This document shows, piece by piece, positions 1 through 4,611 of a DNA stretch of 5,092 nt. How positions within the stretch are numbered: the stretch's first letter is position 1; each line of letters opens with the position of its first letter. This DNA is from Acidobacteriota bacterium. Its GTDB lineage: Bacteria > Acidobacteriota > Terriglobia > Acidiferrales > UBA7541. A program made the position numbers and the translations under genes. The notes below the pieces were generated by a model. The model did not search any database. It saw only the letters and a program-made list of their open reading frames with translations, and was not told the DNA's origin. Location of the stretch: contig QHYO01000149.1 of the NCBI GenBank assembly GCA_003224135.1, positions 8,489 to 13,580 of the forward strand. Reading direction: 5' to 3'.

Positions 1-503
1 TAGATCGCATCGCAATCGGGCAGCGGCCCCTGGGAGCCGGAGCGATGACAAACAGTGACGTTCGGGTATTCGGCGAGGTTGATGGTGGCGCGCTGCGCGA
101 GATCCTGTTCAATTTCGTAGGCAAGAACCGATCCCGTGGAGCCCACGAGTTTAGAGAGCATGGCAGTGTAATAGCCGGTTCCTGCGCCGATGTGGAGAAC
201 GGTTTGGCCTTCGGCTGGATTGAGAGCCGCGAGGCAAATGGCGTGAAGTAGCGGCTGGCCGTTATTGATGTGGCGGTCAGCGGCGAGAGAAACCGTGACG
301 TCCTGATAGAGGAATGCAGGATCGTTGGATGGCGTTTCAAGGAGGCCGGACGAAGTAAAAATTTTCCACGGTCCGGGGCCCACGAAGCGTTCACGAGGGA
401 CGGAGGCAAAGGCATCCGCGAGGCGGCGATCGCTCTTGGGAATTCCCGCGCTTGCGGTGATGAAGTCCGCGAAAAATATTCTTTGAGCTTCGAATCGGTC
501 CAC
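1..503 (-). CDS. Protein-L-isoaspartate O-methyltransferase-like protein, 3' end cut by the window edge
   Basis: This reading frame gives 167 N-terminal residues and is still open at the left edge. Residues 102-112 read VLHIGAGTGYY, the SAM-binding motif I of class I methyltransferases in the form typical of protein-L-isoaspartate methyltransferases (VLEIGxGxGY). An acidic motif II, AYEIE, follows at 128-132, and the upstream segment AFASVPRERFVGPGPW (31-46) matches the family's N-terminal AF..VPRE.FVP block. Family members transfer a methyl group from SAM to isoaspartyl residues in damaged proteins, in the cytoplasm. The usual SQP segment before motif I is replaced by INNGQPLLHAI (79-89), so this is a divergent member and substrate specificity is uncertain. 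The start is GTG at 503: an in-frame TGA lies six codons upstream, and GGGAGA sits 7 bases before the GTG. It follows the dehydrogenase gene by 55 bp on the same strand and may be cotranscribed with it. Confidence 0.8.
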   Translation of the reverse strand, partial: MDRFEAQRIFFADFITASAGIPKSDRRLADAFASVPRERFVGPGPWKIFTSSGLLETPSNDPAFLYQDVTVSLAADRHINNGQPLLHAICLAALNPAEGQTVLHIGAGTGYYTAMLSKLVGSTGSVLAYEIEQDLAQRATINLAEYPNVTVCHRSGSQGPLPDCDAI

Positions 504-558
504 GACGAGATCTCCCAGGTATCATTCTCCAGGACATCGTTCTTCCAGATGTGGGCGT

Positions 559-1440
559 TCACTTTTTCCAGAATTTGAAGACGGCGGCGTAGTCGAGGTC
601 CTCCTTCGAAGAGCCTTTGACGGAACTGTAGGTTTCGCGGGCGGCTGCTGTGGCCGGAAGAGGGACGCCAATCTGGTTGCCAAGATCGAGCGCGAGGCTG
701 AGGTCCTTGTGCATCAGGCGCAGCGGAAAACTGGGCGTGTAGTCGCCCTTCAACATAACGGGAGCCTTGACATCGAGGACACCGGAGCGGGCCATACTGG
801 CTTGCATGACTTCGGTGAGTTTTTCGCCGGCGAAGCCAGCACCGGTGACAAGCGCGAGGGCTTCGGCGAAGGCGTCGACTTCGAGCGCGAGAAGCAGGTT
901 CATGGCGAGCTTGATGGTTTGGCCGGCGCCGTTGGGGCCGAGATGGAAAATCTTTTTGCCCATGGCGGAAAGAACGGGGCGCGCTGCCTCGAGGTCGGCG
1001 GCTTCTCCACCGATCATGAAGAGGAGTTCGCCCTTTTCCGCGCCCCAGGTGCCGCCAGTGACAGGGGCATCGAGAAAACCGATGCCTCGAGCGGCCGAGG
1101 CTTGGGCGATTTTGCGCGCGAGAGCGGGCGAGACGCTGCTGGAGTCCATATACGTCGCGCCTTTCTTGAGGGAAGCGAAAGCGCCGCCGGATTTTGGATC
1201 GGAACCCCACAGAACTTCTTCGAGCGCCGGCGGATCGCTGACGATGGTGATGAGGATGTCGGCAGCTGCGGCGGCTTCTTTGGGAGAAGCGGCGAGACGC
1301 GCGCCTGCGGCAACGAGCGAGTCGGCGCGAGAGGCAGTCCGGTTCCACACGACGAGCGGGAACCCGGCTTTGAGAACGTTGTGACACATGGGACGGCCCA
1401 TGAGGCCGAGTCCAATGAAGCTGACAGTAGGTTGTGGCAC
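559..1440 (-). CDS. NAD(P)-dependent beta-hydroxyacid dehydrogenase (3-hydroxyisobutyrate dehydrogenase family)
   Basis: The 293-residue product has the usual length and order of the family. An N-terminal Rossmann motif, FIGLGLMGRPM (8-18), is followed by VWNRT (31-35), where Arg34 is of the type that favours NADP(H). Next come the substrate-binding DSSSVSP (99-105) and DAPVTGGTWGAEKGEL (124-139). The catalytic lysine motif is GAGQTIKLAMN (171-181) with Lys177, and HKDLSLAL (244-251) lies in the helical C-terminal domain. Relatives reduce or oxidise small 2- or 3-hydroxyacids and aldehydes: 3-hydroxyisobutyrate, tartronate semialdehyde, or succinic semialdehyde/glyoxylate in the GLYR type. 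The sequence alone does not decide between these. The start is GTG (1440-1438), with GGGAGG only 5 bases upstream; the stop is TGA. The protein is cytoplasmic, with no signal peptide. The methyltransferase-like gene follows 55 bp downstream. Confidence 0.95.
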   Translation of the reverse strand: MPQPTVSFIGLGLMGRPMCHNVLKAGFPLVVWNRTASRADSLVAAGARLAASPKEAAAAADILITIVSDPPALEEVLWGSDPKSGGAFASLKKGATYMDSSSVSPALARKIAQASAARGIGFLDAPVTGGTWGAEKGELLFMIGGEAADLEAARPVLSAMGKKIFHLGPNGAGQTIKLAMNLLLALEVDAFAEALALVTGAGFAGEKLTEVMQASMARSGVLDVKAPVMLKGDYTPSFPLRLMHKDLSLALDLGNQIGVPLPATAAARETYSSVKGSSKEDLDYAAVFKFWKK

Positions 1441-1445
1441 GATTG

Positions 1446-1451
1446 CCTCCC
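1446..1451 (-). promoter_or_regulatory. Ribosome binding site GGGAGG fixing the GTG start of the dehydrogenase
   Basis: On the minus strand GGGAGG is followed by five bases (CAATC) and then GTG at 1440. This near-perfect Shine-Dalgarno sequence supports the GTG start, whose reading frame immediately gives the conserved Rossmann strand. Confidence 0.75.
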
Positions 1452-1531
1452 GAAGATGCAGAAGATCAAAAAAGCAGACGAGTCGTTAGTTTAACGCACA
1501 GGCTTGGCTGGACGCACGATGGCCCGGCGAG

Positions 1532-1560
1532 AATATTTTCGGATGGCGACGAGCGGACAA
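1532..1560 (-). promoter_or_regulatory. Possible promoter of the dehydrogenase gene
   Basis: On the minus strand TTGTCC (1560-1555) is separated by 17 bases from AATATT (1537-1532). Each hexamer matches four of six consensus sigma-70 positions. It lies just past the stop of the 115-residue gene and would give a leader of roughly 85 bases. A short inverted repeat, CGTTA-AAC-TAACG (1496-1484), lies between it and the GTG and could be an operator half-site pair. The call rests only on motif spacing. Confidence 0.3.
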
Positions 1561-1569
1561 GCAACTGAA

Positions 1570-1917
1570 TCAGGCGGTTTTGGGCCGTTGGGTCATCGGA
1601 AGGAGTGCCGCGCCGCCGGAAGCGTGGGCTGCGCTGGCTTGCAAGGAGCGCTCCGATGAGGGGTCCACCGCGTCGGCTTGTGTAACGTGAAGCGAGGCGA
1701 GCTTCTCGAAGACTTCAATTTCTTCAAGGCGAACGATGCACTGGTAGGGAATTTCCCAGCGGAAATTTTTGGGCTGGCCATGCTGCTCGTAGTGCTGCTC
1801 GAGGAAGATGGAGCGGCCCGAATCACCAACGAACGTGCCGGAAGCAGGAAGGCAAATATCCCCAGCGCGATACTGGACTTCGACAGAGCGGCCAAGAAAA
1901 GCAGAGTAACGGGCCAT
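1570..1917 (-). CDS. Hypothetical protein, 115 residues, function unknown
   Basis: I do not recognise a named family. The product begins MARYSAFLGRSVEVQYRAGD, and its first 65 or so residues look compactly folded. They alternate hydrophobic and polar residues as in a small beta barrel: VEVQYRAGDICLPASGTFV (12-30), GRSIFLEQHYEQ (34-45), FRWEIPYQCIVRLEEIEVF (52-70). The last 40 residues are rich in Ala and Ser and look disordered. There is no signal peptide or membrane segment. The start is ATG at 1917, with GAGGAGA 8 bases upstream. The frame stays open to 2109, but that extension would overlap the oxidoreductase gene, lacks a comparable ribosome site and is compositionally poor. The gene follows the oxidoreductase stop by 100 bp on the same strand. 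Coding status is supported by the strong ribosome site and structured N-terminus; the function is open. Confidence 0.75.
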   Translation of the reverse strand: MARYSAFLGRSVEVQYRAGDICLPASGTFVGDSGRSIFLEQHYEQHGQPKNFRWEIPYQCIVRLEEIEVFEKLASLHVTQADAVDPSSERSLQASAAHASGGAALLPMTQRPKTA

Positions 1918-1937
1918 ATGTCGAGTCTCCTCAGGGG

Positions 1938-1968
1938 AAGTCCTAGGGTCAATAGTACGAAAGGACTT
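1938..1968. repeat. Inverted repeat AAGTCCT / AGGACTT upstream of the 115-residue gene
   Basis: Perfect 7-base arms lie at 1938-1944 and 1962-1968 with 17 bases between them. The repeat ends about five bases before the Shine-Dalgarno of the minus-strand gene starting at 1917. A -10-like hexamer, TACTAT (minus strand, 1957-1952), lies between the arms. It could be an operator around a promoter or an RNA hairpin in the leader. No T-run follows on the minus strand, so it is not an obvious terminator for the oxidoreductase. Confidence 0.4.
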
Positions 1969-2017
1969 ATGAGAAAAATTTTGTGGAAATTGTTCCAAAT
2001 TGAAACTAGGCGGGCGG

Positions 2018-3268
2018 CTAACGAGACAGATCGGCGAGAACAGCTTCGGCGGCGCGGCGTCCACTGAGCATTGCGCCGTCGATAGAGGCGTTATCGCGGT
2101 GGTCGCCACAAAGATAGATACCGGGCCGGACGCGCACGGGTCGCTGCGCTGGTTCGAGGGCGCCAGGAAGTTGTTGTGGCTGCGCGTGCGGGATGCGATA
2201 GCCCTTCAAATGACGCCAGGAACTGGCGACAGTGCCAAACCAATTTTTCATTTGCGCGATGATGAAGCCGCCGAGCTGCTGGTCGGTAAGTTGCTGCGTG
2301 CCGAGGACGGTGACGGAGACCAGCGATTTTCCGGCGGGAGCGTAGGACGGAGCGATCTGGCTGATCACCGCGAAGTTGTTGACGGGGCCAGCTCCATCGC
2401 CGTTCAGCACGAGCATTGGATGGGGCACGGGCGGCTCGTCCGCAGAAAAGTAAAAACAGGTGACGCTGCGCGAGGCGGGTTCGGCCTCGCCGACGAGATG
2501 AGCGGCGCCTGGGCCATCGGCCGCCACAACGATTGCGCGAGCACGCAAAGATTCACCACCGGTAAGCGTGAGCTCATTTTCGTGAAGCGATTCGGCATGG
2601 GTGTTCAGGCGAATGGAGTCCGCGGGCAGGTGAGAGGCAAGCTGCGCGGGGATTGCTCCCATACCGCGGGCGGGAACGGCAATGTCGCCCTCGGAGAGCA
2701 TCTTAAAAACGAATTCGAACATGCGGCTCGAGGATTTCAGTTCGCCATCAAGAAGAATGCCGCCAAAAAAAGGGCGAAAAAAGCGGTGAATGAATTCTTC
2801 GGAAAATCCGGCGGAAACGAGGGCGTCTCTGGTGGAACGTTCTGGGTGCTTGAAAATTTGATCGATTGAGGAAGCGCGAAGTCGCGAACGGAGACGCAGG
2901 ATACGAAGCTTATCCAAAAACCCGCCAAAGTCGGAGCGCAGAGCCTCGCTCCATCCTCCTGGTGTGCGCCACGGATCGACTAACTTGTTCATGCGCCCGG
3001 CGAACCAGGAAAAAGCGCCGGGGGTAAATTTTTTCAGCTCGAGCGCATGGTAATCGAGTGTGCGTTGCGCTTCAGGATATGCGGTGAGCAGGACCTGGAA
3101 GCCGCGGTCGAGTAAAAATCCCTCAAATTCGTCGGTTCGAACGCGGCCACCGATTCCGTCTGAAGCTTCGACAATCTGAAAAGAAACTCCAGCGTCGGCT
3201 AGATGACGGCCGCAGGCGAGGCCAGCAAGCCCCGCACCGACAATCAATACATCCGGACTGGTGGTCAT
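2018..3268 (-). CDS. FAD-dependent oxidoreductase of the amine oxidase / phytoene desaturase-like superfamily
   Basis: The 416-residue product opens with a dinucleotide-binding fold, VLIVGAGLAGLACGRHL (7-23; Gly11, Gly13, Gly16). Glu34, in VEAS, is suited to hold the adenosine ribose. GGRVRT (40-45) is the second FAD motif typical of flavin amine oxidases and protoporphyrinogen oxidase-like proteins. The C-terminus, GIYLCGDHRDNASIDGAMLSGRRAAEAV (383-410, shown here as a run of motifs around GD at 388-389), is the closing FAD-binding motif of the same superfamily. Length and domain order are normal. No signal peptide is seen, so it is probably cytoplasmic. Substrate is not predictable: members act on amines, carotenoid precursors or tetrapyrroles. 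The start is ATG at 3268 with GGGAGA about 10 bases upstream; the stop is TAG. It lies 174 bp after the redoxin gene on the same strand. Confidence 0.9.
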   Translation of the reverse strand: MTTSPDVLIVGAGLAGLACGRHLADAGVSFQIVEASDGIGGRVRTDEFEGFLLDRGFQVLLTAYPEAQRTLDYHALELKKFTPGAFSWFAGRMNKLVDPWRTPGGWSEALRSDFGGFLDKLRILRLRSRLRASSIDQIFKHPERSTRDALVSAGFSEEFIHRFFRPFFGGILLDGELKSSSRMFEFVFKMLSEGDIAVPARGMGAIPAQLASHLPADSIRLNTHAESLHENELTLTGGESLRARAIVVAADGPGAAHLVGEAEPASRSVTCFYFSADEPPVPHPMLVLNGDGAGPVNNFAVISQIAPSYAPAGKSLVSVTVLGTQQLTDQQLGGFIIAQMKNWFGTVASSWRHLKGYRIPHAQPQQLPGALEPAQRPVRVRPGIYLCGDHRDNASIDGAMLSGRRAAEAVLADLSR

Positions 3269-3324
3269 TCCGCGCGATTCTCCCGGCGACGCTGAACAGA
3301 TGCAGCTACACGATGTTCCAGACA

Positions 3325-3354
3325 GATATGGGTGAAGTGAATATCGTGAGGCAA
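3325..3354 (-). promoter_or_regulatory. Weak candidate promoter of the FAD oxidoreductase gene
   Basis: On the minus strand TTGCCT (3354-3349) is followed after 17-18 bases by CCATAT or CATATC (3331-3325). Both hexamers are imperfect. The position would give a leader of about 50 bases before the ATG at 3268. It would allow the oxidoreductase to be transcribed separately from the redoxin gene upstream. Confidence 0.25.
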
Positions 3355-3365
3355 GTCGGCAGGCT

Positions 3366-3394
3366 GGCGCAAGCGATGGTTGGAGAGTTGCGCC
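3366..3394. repeat. Inverted repeat GGCGCAA / TTGCGCC between the redoxin and oxidoreductase genes
   Basis: Perfect 7-base arms lie at 3366-3372 and 3388-3394 around a 15-base loop, in the 174-bp gap after the redoxin stop. In RNA the GC-rich stem should be stable. No T-run follows on the minus strand, so it is not a classical intrinsic terminator. It could protect the 3' end of the redoxin mRNA, act as an attenuator, or be a protein site. Confidence 0.4.
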
Positions 3395-3442
3395 TTACCG
3401 AGCGGAGTGCTCGTCCAAGGGTCCGGCCAGTGCGCTCGCGGA

Positions 3443-3982
3443 TCATGTAGCTGTCGCTAGTTTTAGATAGTCTGGGCGGTCGGAAACCAGTTTGTGCCGA
3501 AACGCACTCTTGATTTGATTGTCTTGGAGAAGGAAAGCGCCTGGCATGCGCTGGATATCTCCCGCCGGCAGCAAGGCAAAATTGCCTTCCATCCAGGACA
3601 GCAGCATGCGATAGATGCTTTCGCTGTTCAGGTACTGGCCTAACTCGGCACGCGTAAGCCCGAAGACTTCATAGAGCTTTCCGTCAGGGTCGGCAAATCG
3701 TGGAAGATCGTCCAATTTGTAGGGAGCGAAAAATTTAGCCGCGCGCTCCTCGGTGCCGAGGTGTACAAAAGCGATGCGCGTGCCCTTGGCCTCAATTTGC
3801 GGGCGGAGACTAGCGAGCTCGGCGACCGCCTCGCGGCAGAACGTTCAACCAAAATGCCGCAAGAAGACGAGTAGCAGGGGATGTCCCGAGGCGAGTGCTT
3901 CAATGGTTTCGCCGGACGGCGAACGATAGGAGAGCAGAAGTTCAGAATCAACGCGCTTTGCCTGGAACATCGTGAGCTTCAT
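3443..3982 (-). CDS. Predicted selenoprotein: peroxiredoxin-like (AhpC/TSA type) redoxin with UxxC active site
   Basis: The frame begins at ATG 3982 (or the in-frame ATG at 3970). It meets TGA at 3847-3845, then stays open to a TGA at 3445-3443, giving 179 residues if the first TGA is selenocysteine. Residues 35-45 (PLLLVFLRHFG) and 47-51 (TFCRE) flank the TGA exactly as in AhpC/TSA-like proteins (PRXL2/SelL-type, AhpC-TSA_2), which normally read RHFGCxFCRE. Sec46 would thus replace the first cysteine of CxxC and Cys49 the second. Downstream family features are intact: FVHLGTEE (72-79), RFADPDGKLYEVFGL (95-109), and a C-terminal strand pair ending FRHKLVSDRPDYLKL (161-175). The expected role is cytoplasmic thiol-dependent peroxide reduction or thiol-disulfide exchange. 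A SECIS-like hairpin follows the UGA. An in-frame TAG lies 11 codons upstream of the first ATG, and the ribosome site (GGTAAAG) is weak. Alternatives are a nonsense-mutated pseudogene or a sequencing error at a Cys codon. Confidence 0.82.
3813..3834 (-). promoter_or_regulatory. Predicted bacterial SECIS element inside the redoxin gene
   Basis: Counting from the base after the UGA, nt 11-14 (GCGA) pair with nt 29-32 (UCGC). Nt 15-17 (GGC) pair with nt 22-24 (GCC), closing a GGUC apical loop at 18-21, with a four-base bulge on the 3' side (GAGC). Bacterial SECIS elements sit directly downstream of the Sec UGA and carry a G at the start of the apical loop; the E. coli fdhF loop also contains GGUC at almost the same distance. 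The pairing, loop and spacing are seen directly; SelB binding is inferred. A competing hairpin, CUGCC-GCGA-GGCGG (nt 6-19), could form instead. Confidence 0.6.
3845..3847 (-). other. In-frame UGA predicted to encode selenocysteine (residue 46)
   Basis: The codon lies between RHFG and TFCRE, so it takes the place of the N-terminal cysteine of a CxxC redox motif. Reading frame, domain pattern and hydrophobic core are continuous on both sides, with no frameshift needed. UGA serves as the ordinary stop at the ends of this gene, the dehydrogenase and the 115-residue gene, so the genome does not use UGA as a general sense codon and recoding must be local. Confidence 0.78.
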
Positions 3983-3986
3983 CTTT

Positions 3987-3998
3987 ACCGATTTCGGT
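3987..3998 (-). repeat. Short inverted repeat ACCG-AAAT-CGGT just before the redoxin start
   Basis: Four-base arms with a four-base loop lie five to sixteen bases upstream of ATG 3982. Part of the only ribosome-site-like sequence, GGTAAAG, falls in the 3' arm. A hairpin here could lower initiation, but the stem is short and this is a weak observation. Confidence 0.25.
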
Positions 3999-4093
3999 CG
4001 GAGAGGCAAACGCTAGCGCACATAGTATGAAGGGATCTTCAGGAAACCACGATTCGGACCGAGAGGTCCCTAAGAGCAAGTCGGAACTGCTTT

Positions 4094-4288
4094 TTAGCGG
4101 CCCGGAGGCGTGAAACCACTTGGATTCGAACTGTAAATAATGACGCCCGCAAGCAAAAGGCTCAACACAATAACCACCACGATGCCTGAGATCTTTCGAA
4201 ACATGCGGCGCCGCATCAAATAATCACGCGGAACAGCCGGTAAGCGATAACCCAAAAAAAACCGAGAATGATGGACCTTGGTGCTCAT
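4094..4288 (-). CDS. Small single-pass membrane protein, 64 residues, function unknown
   Basis: I do not recognise the family. The product begins MSTKVHHSRFFLGYRL and has a strongly basic stretch, RRRMFRK (26-32). A transmembrane helix of about 20 residues (roughly 34-53, GIVVVIVLSLLLAGVI at its core) follows, then a short polar tail ending NPSGFTPPGR. The positive-inside rule places the N-terminus in the cytoplasm and the tail outside. The chosen start is ATG 4288, because GGAG lies 5 bases upstream. An in-frame ATG at 4309 would add seven residues without a ribosome site, and a later ATG (residue 25) would leave only the helix. The stop is TAA. The redoxin gene follows after 111 bp on the same strand. 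The clear ribosome site and the charge/helix pattern support real coding. Confidence 0.65.
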   Translation of the reverse strand: MSTKVHHSRFFLGYRLPAVPRDYLMRRRMFRKISGIVVVIVLSLLLAGVIIYSSNPSGFTPPGR

Positions 4289-4400
4289 AAAAACTCCAGA
4301 AAATCGCAAGTCTCTAATGTGGGAGCTGTGCGGCGTTCAGGGAAGGGGAGGAGGGAGGCCCCGGGCTGGAGACTACAGTCCCTTTATTCAGCTCGCGACG

Positions 4401-4409
4401 ATTCTAGCA
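4401..4409 (-). promoter_or_regulatory. Candidate extended -10 promoter for the small membrane protein gene
   Basis: The minus strand reads TGC-TAGAAT, matching the TGn extension and five of six bases of the -10 consensus. No good -35 hexamer is seen, which extended -10 promoters can tolerate. The transcript would start near 4394, giving a leader of about 105 bases that includes a long C/T-rich run. Confidence 0.4.
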
Positions 4410-4540
4410 AAATTCTCATGTCCGGCAGAACGTTTCTTTGTGTGACGTAATGCAAGAACTTGGGGTCGCAGATAGAAATTCAGGCGAAATCAGTCAGTCA
4501 CTCGCCATAGCGGCCGTTCGCTGTGCTGCGCGGGATTGCC

Positions 4541-4568
4541 TTGACATTTCCTGCTGACAAGCTATTTT
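4541..4568 (+). promoter_or_regulatory. Sigma-70-type promoter of the amidohydrolase gene
   Basis: A perfect -35 hexamer, TTGACA (4541-4546), is followed after 16 bases by TATTTT (4563-4568), four of six matches to the -10 consensus. The predicted transcript starts near 4575 and has a leader of about 37 bases containing the GGAGG ribosome site (4597-4601). It is the strongest promoter match in the window. Confidence 0.6.
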
Positions 4569-4611
4569 GAGCGTTCGGATTTTGCGGGTGTATCTCGGAG
4601 GAAATACAGAA

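Larger units (their letters stand above)
4289..4611. other. Divergent intergenic region with promoters facing both ways
   Basis: This stretch separates the leftward membrane-protein gene from the rightward amidohydrolase gene. It holds an extended -10 promoter candidate on the minus strand (4409-4401), a TTGACA promoter on the plus strand (4541-4568), and a 20-base purine-only run on the plus strand (4339-4358). A short imperfect hairpin, GGAGACTACAGTCCC, lies at 4368-4382. I see no convincing coding frame, tRNA or other structured RNA in it. Confidence 0.6.

Noticed and set aside
709..1494. Long open frames on the plus strand opposite the dehydrogenase gene (709-1494 and 767-1384)
   Set aside because: They are antisense shadows of a GC-rich gene. 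Their translations have no domain pattern, while the minus-strand protein has all the family motifs.
1918..2109. N-terminal extension of the 115-residue protein to an upstream start at 2109
   Set aside because: It would overlap the 3' end of the oxidoreductase gene by 92 bases, its sequence is low quality, and a strong ribosome site marks the ATG at 1917.
2000..2869. Open frame of 289 codons on the plus strand opposite the FAD oxidoreductase
   Set aside because: The composition is that of an antisense frame (rich in Gly, Arg, Lys, no recognisable motif), and the minus-strand gene is unambiguous.
3443..3847. Treating the redoxin as a pseudogene broken by a nonsense mutation
   Set aside because: It cannot be fully excluded, but the only lesion is a UGA at precisely the redox cysteine, the rest of the frame is intact, and a correctly spaced SECIS-like hairpin follows.
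3640..3951. Minus-strand open frame spanning the redoxin UGA in another frame
   Set aside because: Its translation (rich in Ser, Arg, Pro) shows no domain. The frame with the UGA carries the redoxin motifs on both sides, so no frameshift is needed.
4056..4069. Hairpin GGACC-GAGA-GGTCC between the membrane protein and redoxin genes as a terminator
   Set aside because: The stem is only five base pairs and no T-run follows on the transcribed strand.
4340..4358. G-rich purine run on the plus strand as a G-quadruplex
   Set aside because: It has only three runs of three or more G, so a stable three-layer quadruplex is not expected; at most a weak two-layer form could arise.
4489..4502. Short tandem CAGT repeat near 4490-4500
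   Set aside because: Fewer than three perfect units; this is within chance expectation and shows no array.
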